Source: Rhodobacteraceae bacterium HLUCCO18 (lineage in GTDB: Bacteria; Pseudomonadota; Alphaproteobacteria; Rhodobacterales; Rhodobacteraceae). Taken from it: DNA of 64,000 bases. Position numbers and translations under genes: made by a program. Below the pieces are notes generated by a model. It did not search any database. It had not been told where the DNA came from and was given only the letters and a program-made list of their open reading frames with translations. Below, piece after piece: positions 45,024 through 55,829 of this stretch. Numbering within the stretch: the first letter of the stretch is position 1; each line of letters opens with the position of its first letter. Where the stretch lies: the NCBI GenBank assembly GCA_001314805.1, contig LJSY01000006.1:44439-108438 (forward strand), given 5' to 3'.

Positions 45024-46508
45024 ATGACGAGAACAGCCAAATCCCTCGCGGAACTGGGCCTGACGGCGCAGGGCGGCGCCGAGGCGAGGGTCACGCATAT
45101 TGCCATCGACAGCCGCAAGGTGGGACCCGGCACGCTTTTCGCGGCGCTTCCGGGCACGCAGGTCCATGGCGCGCGCTTCGTGGAGACCGCACTGGCCGAG
45201 GGCGCGGTGGCGATCCTGACCGACCGGGAGGGCGCGGCAATGGCCTCAGGCGCGCTGGCCGGTACCCAGGCCGCCCTTATCGTGACCGAGGACGCGCGCG
45301 CCACGCTGGCCCATGCCGCGGCCCTCTGGTTCGGGCCGGGCCCAGAGACCGTGGTCGCGGTCACCGGCACCAACGGCAAGACCAGCGTGGCCAGCTTCAC
45401 CCGCCAGATCTGGGAACGGCTCGGCCACCGCGCGGTCAACATCGGCACCACGGGCGTGGAGGGCAGCTACAGCGCGCCCGGCATCCACACCACGCCCGAT
45501 CCCCTGACGCTGCAGGCGCTTCTGGCCGATATCCGCGCCGACGGGATCGGCCGCGTGGCGATGGAGGCGTCGTCCCACGGGCTCGACCAGCGCCGGATGG
45601 AGGCCGTCAGCCCCTGTGCCGCCGGGTTCACCAACCTCACGCAGGACCATCTGGATTATCACGGCACGATGGAGGCCTATTTCGAGGCCAAGCTGAGGCT
45701 CTTCACCGAGCTTCTGCCCCAGGACGGGGTGGCCGTGGTCAATATCGACGACACCTACGGGGCTCGTGTCGCGGAAATCGTTGAGGCGCGCGGCACCGAG
45801 GTGGTGGGCGTCGCGCAATACGCGTCGGCGGCGGAGCTGAAGATCACCGGGCGGCGGCTGGACGAACGCGGGCAGGACGTGCTGGTCGAGGCCTGGGGCC
45901 GTCCGATCCGGGTGCGCCTGCCGCTGATCGGGGCATTCCAGGCGATGAACGTGATGACGGCGGCGGGCCTCGCCATCGCATCCGGCGAGGAGCCGGACGC
46001 GGTTTTCGGCGTTCTGAGGGACCTCACCGGCGTGCGCGGCCGCATGCAGCTGGCCGGTATCCGCAACAACGGCGCGCCGGTCTATGTCGATTACGCGCAT
46101 ACGCCCGACGCGCTGGAAACGGCGCTCCGGGCGCTGCGCCCCCATGTCCTTGGCCGCCTGCATGTCGTCTTCGGCGCGGGCGGGGACCGGGACCGGGGCA
46201 AGCGGCCCCTGATGGGCCGGGCCGCCGCGGCGGAAGCCGATATCGTGATCGTGACCGACGACAACCCCCGGTCCGAGGACCCCGCCGCGATCCGGGCGGC
46301 GGTTTTGCAGGGCTGCCCCGAGGCCACCGAGATCGGCGACCGCGCCGAGGCGATCCTGCGCGCGGTGGATGGTCTGGAGGCGGGCGATGCGCTCCTGATC
46401 GCGGGCAAGGGGCATGAGACCGGGCAGCAGGTGGGCGACGTGGTCTATCCTTTCGACGACGTGGAGCAGGCCTCCGTCGCCGTCGCGGCATTGGAGGGAC
46501 GGGCATGA
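45024..46508 (+). CDS. murE: UDP-MurNAc-tripeptide ligase (meso-DAP-adding)
   Basis: 494 residues, Mur ligase fold. N-terminal ITHIAIDSRKVGPGTLF-type UDP-binding domain, ATP loop [34 protein letters not shown], and DDNPRSEDP, whose DNPR motif selects meso-diaminopimelate. KGHETGQQ closes the active site. ATG 45024 is preferred over 44988. It follows ftsI by 45 nt and overlaps murF by 4 nt. Confidence 0.96.
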   Translation: MTRTAKSLAELGLTAQGGAEARVTHIAIDSRKVGPGTLFAALPGTQVHGARFVETALAEGAVAILTDREGAAMASGALAGTQAALIVTEDARATLAHAAALWFGPGPETVVAVTGTNGKTSVASFTRQIWERLGHRAVNIGTTGVEGSYSAPGIHTTPDPLTLQALLADIRADGIGRVAMEASSHGLDQRRMEAVSPCAAGFTNLTQDHLDYHGTMEAYFEAKLRLFTELLPQDGVAVVNIDDTYGARVAEIVEARGTEVVGVAQYASAAELKITGRRLDERGQDVLVEAWGRPIRVRLPLIGAFQAMNVMTAAGLAIASGEEPDAVFGVLRDLTGVRGRMQLAGIRNNGAPVYVDYAHTPDALETALRALRPHVLGRLHVVFGAGGDRDRGKRPLMGRAAAAEADIVIVTDDNPRSEDPAAIRAAVLQGCPEATEIGDRAEAILRAVDGLEAGDALLIAGKGHETGQQVGDVVYPFDDVEQASVAVAALEGRA

Positions 46509-47932
46509 GCGCGGCCCTCTGGACCGCCGCCGAGGCCGCGCAGGCCACCGGCGGGCGCGTCTCGGGCGACTGGGAGGCCACCGGCGTCTCCATCGACAGC
46601 CGCACCGTGGCCCCGGGCGACCTCTTCGTGGCGCTCTCCGCCGCGCGGGACGGGCATGACTTCGTCGCCGACGCGCTGGCCCGCGGTGCCGTGGCCGCGA
46701 TTGTGTCGAAGGTGCCCGACGGTGTGGACCCGGCGCGGCTTCTGATCGTGCCGGACGTGCTGGAGGGGCTGGCCGATCTGGGCCGCGCCGCGTGCGCCCG
46801 CACCGCCGCCAAGGTCGTCGCCGTGACGGGTTCCGTCGGCAAGACCACCGTCAAGGAGATGCTGCGCGTGACCCTTGGCGCGCAGGGGCGAACCCATGCG
46901 GCGGAGGCCAGTTTCAACAACCATTGGGGCGTGCCCGTGACGCTGGCGCGGATGCCCGCCGACACAGACTACGCCGTGATCGAGATCGGCATGAACGCCC
47001 CCGGCGAGATCGCGCCGCTGGCGCGCATGGCGCGACCGGACGTGGCCGTGGTGACGACGGTGGCGCCCGCCCACCTCGAGGCCTTCGGCGTGATCGAGGG
47101 CATCGCCCATGAGAAGGCGTCGATCTACGAGGGCCTCGCCTCCGGCGGCATCGCGCTGGCGCATACCGATATCGAGACGGCGCGGATCCTTTTCGACAAG
47201 GCGCGTGCCGTGGGCGCGAAGCTCGTGACCTTCGGCGCGGCGGACACCGCCGATATCCGGCTGACCGATCTGCGCGCCTCCGACGGCGGGTCCTCGGCCC
47301 GCGCCTTGATCCGGGGCGAGGCGCTGATCTACCGGCTGCCGGTGCCGGGGGCGCACAACGCGATGAACGGTCTGATCGCGCTGGCGGTCTGCGACGCGCT
47401 CGGCGCCGATCTCGCCGAGGCCGCGATGGCGCTTGCCGCATGGGCGCCGGTCTCGGGCCGGGGCACGCGAGAGCGGCTCGATCTGGGCGGCGCGGGCGAT
47501 CTGGTGATCGAGCTGATCGACGACGCGTTCAACGCCAATCCCGCCTCGCTCTCGGCCGGGCTCGACATGCTCGCCACGGTCGATCCGCCCCCGGGCGGGC
47601 GGCGCGTGGCGATCCTCGGCGACATGCTGGAACTCGGTGCGGACGCGCCCGTCCTCCATGCCGAGGTGGCCGACCACCCCGCCATGGCGAAGATCGACAT
47701 CGTGCACACGGCAGGCCCGCTGATGGAGCATCTGCACAACGCCCTTGCCGCTCCGCGCCGCGGCCTTCACGCCGAGACCGCCGAGGCGCTGGCCCATGAC
47801 GTGCCCCGCGCGCTGAGGGCCGGGGACGTGGTGCTGGTCAAGGGCTCCAAGGGCAGCCGCGTCTCCCGCGTGGTTGACGCCTTGCGGAAACTCGGGCAAG
47901 CGGTCCCGACCAAGCCTCGAGGATCCTCCTGA
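46505..47932 (+). CDS. murF: UDP-MurNAc-tripeptide:D-Ala-D-Ala ligase
   Basis: 475 residues, Mur ligase. SIDSRTVAPGDLFVALSAAR, ATP loop AVTGSVGKTTVKEMLRVTLG, EASFNNHWGVPVTLARMP and the C-terminal DDAFNANPASLSAGLDML are MurF-typical. It adds D-Ala-D-Ala to complete the pentapeptide precursor. Its stop touches the mraY start with no gap. Confidence 0.96.
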   Translation: MSAALWTAAEAAQATGGRVSGDWEATGVSIDSRTVAPGDLFVALSAARDGHDFVADALARGAVAAIVSKVPDGVDPARLLIVPDVLEGLADLGRAACARTAAKVVAVTGSVGKTTVKEMLRVTLGAQGRTHAAEASFNNHWGVPVTLARMPADTDYAVIEIGMNAPGEIAPLARMARPDVAVVTTVAPAHLEAFGVIEGIAHEKASIYEGLASGGIALAHTDIETARILFDKARAVGAKLVTFGAADTADIRLTDLRASDGGSSARALIRGEALIYRLPVPGAHNAMNGLIALAVCDALGADLAEAAMALAAWAPVSGRGTRERLDLGGAGDLVIELIDDAFNANPASLSAGLDMLATVDPPPGGRRVAILGDMLELGADAPVLHAEVADHPAMAKIDIVHTAGPLMEHLHNALAAPRRGLHAETAEALAHDVPRALRAGDVVLVKGSKGSRVSRVVDALRKLGQAVPTKPRGSS

Positions 47933-49018
47933 ATGTTGTTCTGGTTGAGCGAGCTGTCAGATGGCGGCGATTTATTTAATCTTTTCAGATATATAACCTT
48001 TCGCGCCGGTGGGGCTTTCTTCACCGCGCTGATCTTCGGATTCCTCTTCGGGCGGCCGCTGATCAACGCGCTGAGGCGGAAATACGCCGCCGGACAGCCG
48101 ATCCGAGAGGACGGCCCGGCCCACCATATCGAGGCCAAGGCCGGCACGCCGACCATGGGCGGGCTGCTGATCCTCGCCGCGCTGACGCTCTCGACGCTCA
48201 TGTGGGCGCGGCTCGACAATGCCTATGTGTGGCTGGTTCTCGGCGTGACCGTGGCCTTCGGTCTGATCGGGTTCGCCGACGACTGGGCCAAGGTCAGCCG
48301 CAACAACAGCAAGGGCGTGTCGGGCAAGCTGCGCCTCGGTCTCGGTTTCATCATCGCGGCCATCGCGGCGGTGGTGGCCATCGGCGTCCACCCCGACGAA
48401 TTGTCGGCGCAACTCGCGGTGCCGGTCTTCAAGGACGTCCTGTTCAACATGGGCTGGCTTTTCGTGCCCTTCGCGATGATCGTGATCGTGGGCTCGGCCA
48501 ACGCGGTGAACCTGACCGACGGGCTCGACGGGCTGGCCATCATGCCGGTGATGATCGCGGCCGGCACGCTGGGCGTGATCGCCTATGCCGTGGGCCGCGT
48601 CGACTTCACCGAATATCTCGACGTCCATTACGTGCCCGGCACGGGGGAGCTTCTGATCTTCACGGCGGGCCTGATCGGGGGCGGCCTGGGCTTCCTGTGG
48701 TACAACGCGCCGCCTGCGGCGGTCTTCATGGGCGACACCGGGTCCCTTGCGCTTGGCGGCGCGCTGGGCGCCATCGCGGTCGCGACCAAGCACGAAATCG
48801 TGCTGGCCATCGTCGGCGGTCTCTTCGTGGCCGAGGCGGTCAGTGTCATCATCCAGGTGGCCTATTTCAAGGCCACCGGAAAGCGTGTGTTCCTCATGGC
48901 GCCCATCCACCATCATTTCGAGAAACAGGGCTGGGCCGAGCCGCAGATCGTCATCCGCTTCTGGATCATCTCGCTGATCCTCGCGCTGATCGGGCTGGCG
49001 ACGCTGAAGCTGCGCTAG
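47933..49018 (+). CDS. mraY: Phospho-MurNAc-pentapeptide translocase
   Basis: 361 residues, polytopic with about ten membrane spans. Conserved loops: [70 protein letters not shown] and [15 protein letters not shown]. It makes lipid I on the inner membrane. The first 20 codons are unusually AT-rich for this window (around 47955-48000), which may help translation initiation just after murF. Confidence 0.97.
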   Translation: MLFWLSELSDGGDLFNLFRYITFRAGGAFFTALIFGFLFGRPLINALRRKYAAGQPIREDGPAHHIEAKAGTPTMGGLLILAALTLSTLMWARLDNAYVWLVLGVTVAFGLIGFADDWAKVSRNNSKGVSGKLRLGLGFIIAAIAAVVAIGVHPDELSAQLAVPVFKDVLFNMGWLFVPFAMIVIVGSANAVNLTDGLDGLAIMPVMIAAGTLGVIAYAVGRVDFTEYLDVHYVPGTGELLIFTAGLIGGGLGFLWYNAPPAAVFMGDTGSLALGGALGAIAVATKHEIVLAIVGGLFVAEAVSVIIQVAYFKATGKRVFLMAPIHHHFEKQGWAEPQIVIRFWIISLILALIGLATLKLR

Positions 49019-49048
49019 GGCTTCGTGCGCGGCCGCCGGGAGGGCGCG

Positions 49049-49444
49049 ATGGGATTTCTACTGCGCTGGGGCTTCGCCTTCGGGCTGCTGGCGGCCACCT
49101 ACAACCCGACCGCGTGGAACTACGTTCGCTGGGCCGAGGCCAACTGGCCGGACCAGACGCCGCTTGCGGTGCTGATCGGCCTCGTTCTTCTGACCGTCTA
49201 CATCGTGTTCCTGACGGCCATCCTGCGGGGGATCGGCGCGCTGGGCGCGATCCTCGTGGTCGCGGTCGCGGCGGCGCTGGTCTGGGTGCTGTGGGACTAT
49301 GGCTGGCTCGACCTCAGGGACCCGACGGCGAACACCTGGATCGCCCTCGTCGCCCTGTCGCTGGTCCTTGCCGTGGGGATGTACTGGGGTATTGTCTGGC
49401 GGCGTCTGACGGGACAGGTAGAGGTCGATGACGACGATGCATGA
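49049..49444 (+). CDS. Membrane protein of the DUF6524 type
   Basis: 131 residues with about four hydrophobic spans. LLRWGFAFGLLAATYNPTAW, then NYVRWAEANWPDQTPLAV and TAILRGIGALGAILVVAVAA, and an acidic end VEVDDDDA. Proteins of this type recur between mraY and murD in Rhodobacteraceae (family name recalled, not searched). A link to cell-wall synthesis is inferred from this conserved position only. ATG 49049 has GGGAGGGCGC upstream. Confidence 0.7.
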   Translation: MGFLLRWGFAFGLLAATYNPTAWNYVRWAEANWPDQTPLAVLIGLVLLTVYIVFLTAILRGIGALGAILVVAVAAALVWVLWDYGWLDLRDPTANTWIALVALSLVLAVGMYWGIVWRRLTGQVEVDDDDA

Positions 49445-49453
49445 GATGCGTCC

Positions 49454-50851
49454 ATGATCCCGGTCAGCGATTTCGCCGGTCACAGGGTGCTGGTCCTAGG
49501 GCTTGGCCGCTCGGGCCTCTCGGCGGCGCGGGCGCTCCGCGCGGGCGGGGCCGAGGTGCTGTGCTGGGACGACGGCGCCGCGGGCCGCGCGGCGGCCGGG
49601 TCGGAGGGGCTGACGCTGCACGATCCGATGGGAAAGGGCGCGCTCGACGGCGTGGCGTGCCTCGTGACCTCGCCGGGCATTGCGCATCTCTACCCCGCAC
49701 CCCACCGCGCCATCGCCGCGGCCATGGAGGCCGGTATACCGGTCGATAACGACATCGGCCTCTTCTTCCGCTCGCTGGGGCAGGGCGACTGGGTGCACCA
49801 CGACACGCCGCCCCGGGTCATTGCCGTCACCGGCACCAATGGCAAATCGACGACCGCGGCCCTCATCGCGCATGTGCTGACCGAGGCCGGCACGCCCACG
49901 GAACTCGCCGGCAATATCGGGCGCGGCGTCCTCGACCTCGACCCGCCCGCCGACGGCGCGGTGATCGTGCTGGAGCTCAGCTCCTACCAGACCGAGCTTG
50001 CCCGCGCGCTCACGCCCGACATCGCGGTCTTCACCAATCTCTCCCCCGACCACCTCGACCGGCATGGCGGCATGGGCGGCTATTTCGCGGCCAAGCGCAG
50101 GCTGTTCTCCGAGGGCGGGCCGGATCGCGCCATCGTCGGCGTCGACGAGCCCGAGGGCCGGTTTCTCGCCAACCAGCTGGCCGAGGGGCCCGGGGACGGG
50201 CGGCTGATCCGCGTGTCGTCGGGCAAGCTCGTCGGTCCGGGCTGGGACATCTCCACCCGCAAGGGATGGCTCTCGGAATGGCGCAAGGGCAGGCAGATCG
50301 CCTCGATCGACCTGCGCGCGATGCCGGGACTGCCGGGCGCGCACAACCAGCAGAACGCGGCCTGCGCCTATGCGGCGGTGCGCGCGCTGGGCCTTGCGCC
50401 GAGGGTCATCGAGGACGCGCTCGCCTCGTTCAGGGGCCTGCCCCATCGCAGCCAGCGGGTGGCCGAGATCGGCGGCGTGTCTTTCGTCAACGACAGCAAG
50501 GCGACGAATGTGGACGCCGCGATCAAGGCGCTCTCGGCCTTCCCGCGCATCCGCTGGATCTGTGGCGGGCTGGCGAAGGAAGGCGGGATGGAGGCGCTCG
50601 CCGCCGCCGCCGGCAATGTCGCCAAGGCCTATGTCATCGGGCGCGAGGCCGAGGGTTTCGCGCTTGGCCTCGGCGATCTGCCCCACGAGGTCTGCGGCGA
50701 GATGGCGACCGCCGTCGCCCGCGCGGCGGCCGAGGCGGAGCCCGGCGACACGGTGCTGCTCGCGCCCGCGGCGGCGAGCTTCGACCAGTACGACAATTTC
50801 GAGAAACGTGGCGATGATTTCATCGCGCAGGTCGGCAAGCTCTCGGGCTAG
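49454..50851 (+). CDS. murD: UDP-MurNAc-L-Ala:D-Glu ligase
   Basis: 465 residues. N-terminal [20 protein letters not shown]ossmann domain, ATP loop [40 protein letters not shown] and [20 protein letters not shown], and [20 protein letters not shown] in the C-terminal domain. It adds D-glutamate to the growing stem peptide. Confidence 0.96.
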   Translation: MIPVSDFAGHRVLVLGLGRSGLSAARALRAGGAEVLCWDDGAAGRAAAGSEGLTLHDPMGKGALDGVACLVTSPGIAHLYPAPHRAIAAAMEAGIPVDNDIGLFFRSLGQGDWVHHDTPPRVIAVTGTNGKSTTAALIAHVLTEAGTPTELAGNIGRGVLDLDPPADGAVIVLELSSYQTELARALTPDIAVFTNLSPDHLDRHGGMGGYFAAKRRLFSEGGPDRAIVGVDEPEGRFLANQLAEGPGDGRLIRVSSGKLVGPGWDISTRKGWLSEWRKGRQIASIDLRAMPGLPGAHNQQNAACAYAAVRALGLAPRVIEDALASFRGLPHRSQRVAEIGGVSFVNDSKATNVDAAIKALSAFPRIRWICGGLAKEGGMEALAAAAGNVAKAYVIGREAEGFALGLGDLPHEVCGEMATAVARAAAEAEPGDTVLLAPAAASFDQYDNFEKRGDDFIAQVGKLSG

Positions 50852-50901
50852 CGCCCGGGCCATGCTGTCATGGCTGTCATCCTGATGACGGAGGACCGGC
50901 C

Positions 50902-51123
50902 ATGGCGAAAGCGATGGGGATCGGCGGGGTGTTTCTCCCTTGCGCGGATACGGAAGCGACAAGGCACTGGTACACGGCCGCCCTCGGGCTGGCGCCGGAA
51001 AAGCCGGCTTTTCCGGGCCGGATGTGCCGGCAGATCCGGCGATGCGCGCGCATCGCGGCGACCTGCCCGAAGCACACCATATTTCGCATATCTTTGCTGG
51101 CCCAACCGTGCATTTCGGGTTAG
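50902..51123 (+). pseudogene. Truncated VOC/glyoxalase-family remnant
   Basis: 73 residues. The first 29 (KAMGIGGVFLPCADTEATRH then WYTAALGLAPE) are the start of a vicinal-oxygen-chelate protein, with LPCADTEATRHWYTAALG as its beta-alpha opening. Homology stops exactly at the GGAAAAGCCGGCTTTTCC palindrome, and the rest is basic, cysteine-rich and not VOC-like. The missing metal ligands make function unlikely. The rest of 50852-51229 holds no other gene; ftsW begins at 51230. Confidence 0.6.
50997..51014. repeat. 18-bp palindrome inside the VOC remnant
   Basis: GGAAAAGCCGGCTTTTCC, identical to 13917-13934, and here extended by CC/GG on each side to 22 bp of symmetry. It may end murD transcription or mark the break in the VOC gene. 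Confidence 0.6.
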
Positions 51124-51229
51124 ACTTGGATATCCGACGCGGGGTCAACCGGCGCGGATGGGCAGAGATACGGGCACGTCAGAAGTCCGATAACCAAGAA
51201 CAAGGGCCCCAGGGGCCCGGGCAGGCAAC

Positions 51230-52396
51230 ATGACGGAAATGGCGCATGGCACCATTGTCGTGCAATCCGGCGAAGCCGTTCTTCCGCGTTGGTGGCGAAC
51301 GGTCGACAGGGTCACGATCGGCTGTGTCCTGTCGCTTTTCGCGATCGGCATCCTCCTGGGTTTCGCGGCCTCGCCGCCGCTGGCCGAACGCAACGGGCAC
51401 GCGCCCTTCCACTACGTGATCCGGCAATTCACCTTCGGCGGTCTGGCGCTGAGCGTCATGGTGCTGGTCTCGATGATGCAGCCCGTCACCGTGCGCCGCC
51501 TCGGCGTTCTGGGCTTTTTCGCCGCGATGGGTGCGCTGATGCTTCTGCCGGTCTTCGGCACGGATTACGGGCAGGGCGCGGTGCGCTGGTTCTCGCTGGG
51601 TTTCGCGTCCGTGCAGCCCTCGGAGTTTCTCAAGCCAGTCTACGTTGTCTTCACCGCCTGGATGATCGCGGCCAGCTACGAGATCGGCGGCCCGCCGGGC
51701 AAGGCCGTGTCGCTGGCCGTCACCGTCACCATCGTGGCCTTCCTCGCGCTTCAGCCCGATTTCGGACAGGCGGCGCTGGTCGTCTTCGCATGGTCGGTGA
51801 TCTATTTCGTGGCGGGCGCGCCGATGACGATCCTCGTGGGGGTAATCGGTGCCGTGGGGCTGGCGGGATACTTCGCCTACCAGAACTCCGAGCATTTCGC
51901 CCGGCGCATCGACGGGTTCCTATCGGCGGAGGTCGATCCCAACACGCAGCTGGCCTTCGCCACCGACGCGATCCGGCAGGGCGGCCTGTTCGGCGCGGGG
52001 CTGGGCGAGGGTTCGGTCAAGTGGACCTTGCCGGACGCCCATACCGATTTCATCATCGCCGTTGCGGCCGAGGAATACGGGCTTGTCATCGTCGTGGCGA
52101 TCATCGCGCTGTTTTCCACCATCGTGGTGCGGTCCTTCTACCGCCTGATGCGCGAGCGTGATCCCTTCATCCGCCTGGCCGGGGCGGGGCTTGTTTCGCT
52201 GATTGCCCTTCAGGCCTTCATCAATCTCGGCGTCGCGGTGCGATTGTTGCCGGCCAAGGGAATGACGCTGCCATTTGTCAGCTACGGGGGCTCGTCTTTG
52301 ATCGCCACGGGCATTGCGGTGGGGATGGTGTTGTGTTTCACCCGCACCCGTCCACAGGGCGATATCGGCGACATCCTGCTTGCCCGACATCGCTGA
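51230..52396 (+). CDS. ftsW: Septal peptidoglycan glycosyltransferase / lipid II polymerase
   Basis: 388 residues, SEDS family, ten predicted spans. Landmarks are [39 protein letters not shown], the large periplasmic loop with [40 protein letters not shown] and [20 protein letters not shown]. It polymerises glycan strands with FtsI. A short GGGCCCC palindrome lies immediately upstream (51206-51220). Confidence 0.96.
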   Translation: MTEMAHGTIVVQSGEAVLPRWWRTVDRVTIGCVLSLFAIGILLGFAASPPLAERNGHAPFHYVIRQFTFGGLALSVMVLVSMMQPVTVRRLGVLGFFAAMGALMLLPVFGTDYGQGAVRWFSLGFASVQPSEFLKPVYVVFTAWMIAASYEIGGPPGKAVSLAVTVTIVAFLALQPDFGQAALVVFAWSVIYFVAGAPMTILVGVIGAVGLAGYFAYQNSEHFARRIDGFLSAEVDPNTQLAFATDAIRQGGLFGAGLGEGSVKWTLPDAHTDFIIAVAAEEYGLVIVVAIIALFSTIVVRSFYRLMRERDPFIRLAGAGLVSLIALQAFINLGVAVRLLPAKGMTLPFVSYGGSSLIATGIAVGMVLCFTRTRPQGDIGDILLARHR

Positions 52397-52414
52397 GGAT
52401 CGACCGGACCACCC

Positions 52415-53527
52415 ATGACCACGAGCGCACCACATCTGATCATCGCAGCCGGCGGCACCGGGGGGCACATGTTCCCCGCACAGGCGCTGGCCGAGGCGAT
52501 GGTGCGCCGGGGCTGGCGGGTGACGCTGTCGACCGATGCGCGCGGGGCGCGGTATACCGGCGGCTTTCCCCACACGGTGAGCGTTCGGCAGGTGGCGTCG
52601 GCCACGTTCGCGCGCGGTGGGGTCCTTGCGAAGGCGCTGGTGCCGTTCCGCATCCTCGGCGGCATCGTCAGTGCCACGGTGCGGATGCTGGGCGAAAAAC
52701 CGTCGGTCGTGGTGGGCTTCGGCGGCTATCCCGCGATCCCGGCCATGGCCGCGGCGTGGCTCACGCGGCGGCCGCGCGCGATCCACGAACAGAACGGCGT
52801 TCTGGGCCGGGTGAACCGGGTGTTCGCCCGCCGCGTCGATGCCGTGGCCTGCGGCACATGGCCGACCGAGCTTCCCTCGGGCGTGGCGGGCGTGCACACC
52901 GGCAACCCGGTGCGCGCCGCGATCCTCGCGCGCGCCGGCGCCCCCTACATGCCGCCCGGCGACTGGCCGATGAGCCTGCTGGTCTTCGGCGGCAGCCAGG
53001 GCGCGCGTATCCTCTCCGACATCGTTCCCGAGGCGGTGGCGCTTCTGCCCGAGGGGCTGCGCGACCGGCTGCGCGTGGCCCAGCAGGCAAGGCCCGAGGA
53101 TCTCGACCGCGTGGCCGGGGCCTATGCCGCGATGGGCGTGCGCGCCGAGGTCGAGCCCTTCTTCGAGGACATGCCCCGGCGCCTGACCGAGGCGCAGCTG
53201 GTCATCGCGCGCTCCGGCGCCTCATCCGTGGCCGATATCTGCGTGGTGGGCCGGCCCGCCATCTACATCCCCTACGCCGCCGCCGTGCGCGACGAACAGA
53301 CCGCGAACGCCCGCGGCCCCGTCGCCGCCGAGGCCGCGGCGCTGATGCCCGAACGCAAGCTCACGCCCGAGGTGTTGTCCGAGACGATCGGCGCCATCCT
53401 CACGCAACCCGACGCGGCGCTCCGCATGTCGCAGGCCGCGCTGTCGGTCGCCGTGCCCGACGCCACCGAGCGCCTCGTCGCGCTGGTCGAGGAACTCGCC
53501 GCATCCGGCAGGAAGGACGCCGCATGA
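52415..53527 (+). CDS. murG: UDP-GlcNAc:lipid I N-acetylglucosaminyltransferase
   Basis: 370 residues, GT-B. The N-terminal glycine loop [60 protein letters not shown], and the C-terminal [20 protein letters not shown] and [20 protein letters not shown] are diagnostic. It converts lipid I to lipid II at the inner membrane. It overlaps murC by 4 nt. Confidence 0.97.
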   Translation: MTTSAPHLIIAAGGTGGHMFPAQALAEAMVRRGWRVTLSTDARGARYTGGFPHTVSVRQVASATFARGGVLAKALVPFRILGGIVSATVRMLGEKPSVVVGFGGYPAIPAMAAAWLTRRPRAIHEQNGVLGRVNRVFARRVDAVACGTWPTELPSGVAGVHTGNPVRAAILARAGAPYMPPGDWPMSLLVFGGSQGARILSDIVPEAVALLPEGLRDRLRVAQQARPEDLDRVAGAYAAMGVRAEVEPFFEDMPRRLTEAQLVIARSGASSVADICVVGRPAIYIPYAAAVRDEQTANARGPVAAEAAALMPERKLTPEVLSETIGAILTQPDAALRMSQAALSVAVPDATERLVALVEELAASGRKDAA

Positions 53528-54960
53528 ACGCCGCCGCCACGAAACTTCCCACCCAGCTTGGCCCGATCCATTTCGTCGGCATCGGCGGGATCGGCATGTC
53601 CGGCATCGCCGAGGTGTTGCTGAACCATGGCTACACCGTGCAGGGGTCCGACCTGAAGCCGTCCAAGATCACCGCCCGGCTGGAGCGGTTGGGCGCGCGC
53701 ATCTTCATCGGTCAGCGGGCCGATAACCTCGAGGCGGCCGAGGTGGTCGTGATCTCGAGCGCGATCAAGCCGGGCAACCCCGAGCTTGACGCCGCGCGCC
53801 TCCGGGGCCTGCCGGTCGTTCGCCGGGCCGAGATGCTGGCCGAACTGATGCGGCTCCGTTCCAACATCGCGGTGGCGGGCACCCATGGCAAGACGACCAC
53901 GACGACGCTGGTCGCCACGCTGCTGGATGCGGGCGGGATCGACCCCACGGTGGTCAATGGCGGCATCATCCACGCCTACGGGTCCAACGCGCGGGTGGGG
54001 CAGGGCGAATGGATGGTGGTGGAGGCGGATGAGTCCGACGGCACCTTCAACCGCCTGCCCGCGACCATCGCCATCGTGACCAATATCGACCCCGAGCACA
54101 TGGAGCACTGGGGCACGATCGAAAGGCTCAGGCAGGGCTTTCTCGATTTCGTCTCCAACATCCCGTTCTACGGGCTCGCCGTGTGCTGCACCGATCACCC
54201 CGAGGTGCAGGCGCTGGTGGGGCGCATCACCGATCGCCGCGTCGTGACCTTCGGCTTCAACGCGCAGGCCGACGTGCGCGCGGTCAACCTGAAATACAAG
54301 GCCGGGGTGGCGCATTTCGACATCGCGCTTCAGGCCGAGGACAAGGTGATCGAGGGGTGCAGCCTGCCCATGCCGGGCGATCACAACGTCTCGAACGCGC
54401 TCGCCGCCGTGGCGGTCGCGCGGCATCTGGGGCTCAAGACCTCCGAGATCCGCGACGCGCTGGCCTCCTTCGGCGGCGTCAACCGCAGATTTACCAAGGT
54501 CGGCGAAGTTGGCGGCGTGAGCATCATCGACGATTACGGCCACCACCCGGTGGAGATCGCCGCGGTCCTGAAGGCCGCGCGGCAGGCCGTGGCCGACCGC
54601 AAGGACGCGCGCGTCATCGCCGTGCATCAACCCCATCGCTACACGCGGCTCGCCACGTTGTTCGAGGATTTCTGCGCCTGCTTCAACGACGCCGACGTGG
54701 TCGGCATCGCCGAGGTCTACGCCGCGGGCGAGGACCCGATCGCGGGTGCCAGCCGCGACGACCTCGTGGCCGGCCTGATCGCCCATGGCCACCGGCATGC
54801 GCGCGCCGTCACCTCCGAGGACGATCTGGAACGTCTGGTGCGCGAACAGGCGCGACCCGGCGATATCGTCGTCTGCCTCGGCGCGGGCACGATCTCGACC
54901 TGGGCGCAGGGGCTGCCCGCGCGGCTGGCCGACCTCGAAAAGCGCGTGGTGTCGGGATGA
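53524..54960 (+). CDS. murC: UDP-MurNAc:L-alanine ligase
   Basis: 478 residues. [20 protein letters not shown] (N-terminal UDP-binding loop), ATP loop [40 protein letters not shown], and the MurC-specific [20 protein letters not shown] and [20 protein letters not shown]. First Mur ligase step. The longer frame from 52333 is a shadow of murG. Confidence 0.97.
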   Translation: MNAAATKLPTQLGPIHFVGIGGIGMSGIAEVLLNHGYTVQGSDLKPSKITARLERLGARIFIGQRADNLEAAEVVVISSAIKPGNPELDAARLRGLPVVRRAEMLAELMRLRSNIAVAGTHGKTTTTTLVATLLDAGGIDPTVVNGGIIHAYGSNARVGQGEWMVVEADESDGTFNRLPATIAIVTNIDPEHMEHWGTIERLRQGFLDFVSNIPFYGLAVCCTDHPEVQALVGRITDRRVVTFGFNAQADVRAVNLKYKAGVAHFDIALQAEDKVIEGCSLPMPGDHNVSNALAAVAVARHLGLKTSEIRDALASFGGVNRRFTKVGEVGGVSIIDDYGHHPVEIAAVLKAARQAVADRKDARVIAVHQPHRYTRLATLFEDFCACFNDADVVGIAEVYAAGEDPIAGASRDDLVAGLIAHGHRHARAVTSEDDLERLVREQARPGDIVVCLGAGTISTWAQGLPARLADLEKRVVSG

Positions 54961-54991
54961 GGGCGCCCATGCGAACACGGGAGGGCCTGTC

Positions 54992-55243
54992 ATGCCGCTG
55001 TCGCTGATCCTCGCCTGCCTCTGGGTGTTGGCGGCGGCCATCGTGGCGATGCTGCCGATGCGCCTGCAATACGTGCCGGGCCTGACGCTCCTCATCCTCG
55101 CCGTACCGCTCGCGGTCTTCGTCGGGCTGCAGCTTGGCTGGATCTGGGTCGCCGCCGTGCTGTTCGCCGTCCTGTCCATGTATCGCCGTCCGCTTGCGGC
55201 GCTGGCCCGCCATCTGCGCGGCCGCTTCGCGGGAGAGACATGA
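54992..55243 (+). CDS. DUF2484-like small membrane protein, copy 1
   Basis: 83 residues. PLSLILACLWVLAAAIVAML, then LTLLILAVPLAVFVGLQLGW and a basic end ALARHLRGRFAGET. Two to three hydrophobic spans. It shares the PLSL(x)LACxW opening with the genes at 55240 and 55996. Role unknown; DUF2484 proteins occur between murC and murB in Rhodobacteraceae. The stop overlaps the next start by 4 nt. Confidence 0.7.
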   Translation: MPLSLILACLWVLAAAIVAMLPMRLQYVPGLTLLILAVPLAVFVGLQLGWIWVAAVLFAVLSMYRRPLAALARHLRGRFAGET

Positions 55244-55548
55244 TGCCCCTGTCCATCTTCTTCGCCGGTCTCTGGTGTCTTGCCGCCGGCATAGCCGGAC
55301 TGGCGCCGCAGCGCTTCCACTGGGGCGCGGTCTGGGTGCTGATCGTGGCGGGCATCCCGCTACTAGGCTACGTCACCTACGAGAACGGGCCGGTCATCGG
55401 CCTTCTTGCGCTGTTCGGCGGCATCTCGGTCCTGCGCTGGGCGCCGCGCCTGCTCGCACTGTCGGAGCGGTGGACGGGGGGTGCCGAGGGGGCGTCTGGC
55501 CGCGACGCCGTGAGGCAGGAACCGGAGGGTGGCGCATGGACTGGCTGA
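55240..55548 (+). CDS. DUF2484 small membrane protein, copy 2
   Basis: 102 residues. MPLSIFFAGLWCLAAGIAGL, then APQRFHWGAVWVLIVAGIPL, LGYVTYENGPVIGLLALFGG and SVLRWAPRLLALSERW. It is the most typical DUF2484 copy. The C-terminal 25 residues are acidic and glycine-rich. Its stop lies 12 nt inside the next gene. Confidence 0.78.
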   Translation: MMPLSIFFAGLWCLAAGIAGLAPQRFHWGAVWVLIVAGIPLLGYVTYENGPVIGLLALFGGISVLRWAPRLLALSERWTGGAEGASGRDAVRQEPEGGAWTG

Positions 55549-55829
55549 TCCTCATCCTGTTTCTCGTCCTTCCTGCCGCAGCCTTCGTACTCGTGCGCGC
55601 GCGGCGGTTCGGCTGGGCCTGGACCACGCCGCTTGTTGCCGTGGGACTGGGCGTCCTGAACGTCATCTATATCGATCGGGTAGCGGTCTCCGAGCAGAGC
55701 AGAGGCTTCGGGAGCATCGCCGTCATGCTGTTGTTCTTGGTCATTGCCCTCGTGTCGCTCGTCGGTTGCATCGCCGGCCATGTCACGAACTGGATCGAGG
55801 CCAAGATGCGGGCGGAGCGGGAATCATGA
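55536..55829 (+). CDS. Small membrane protein, unrecognised
   Basis: 97 residues with three hydrophobic spans: WLILILFLVLPAAAFVLV, WTTPLVAVGLGVLNVIYI, and SIAVMLLFLVIALVSLVGCI, then a charged end IEAKMRAERES. ATG 55536 lies inside the end of DUF2484 copy 2. It does not resemble the DUF2484 copies. No function is proposed. Confidence 0.55.
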   Translation: MDWLILILFLVLPAAAFVLVRARRFGWAWTTPLVAVGLGVLNVIYIDRVAVSEQSRGFGSIAVMLLFLVIALVSLVGCIAGHVTNWIEAKMRAERES

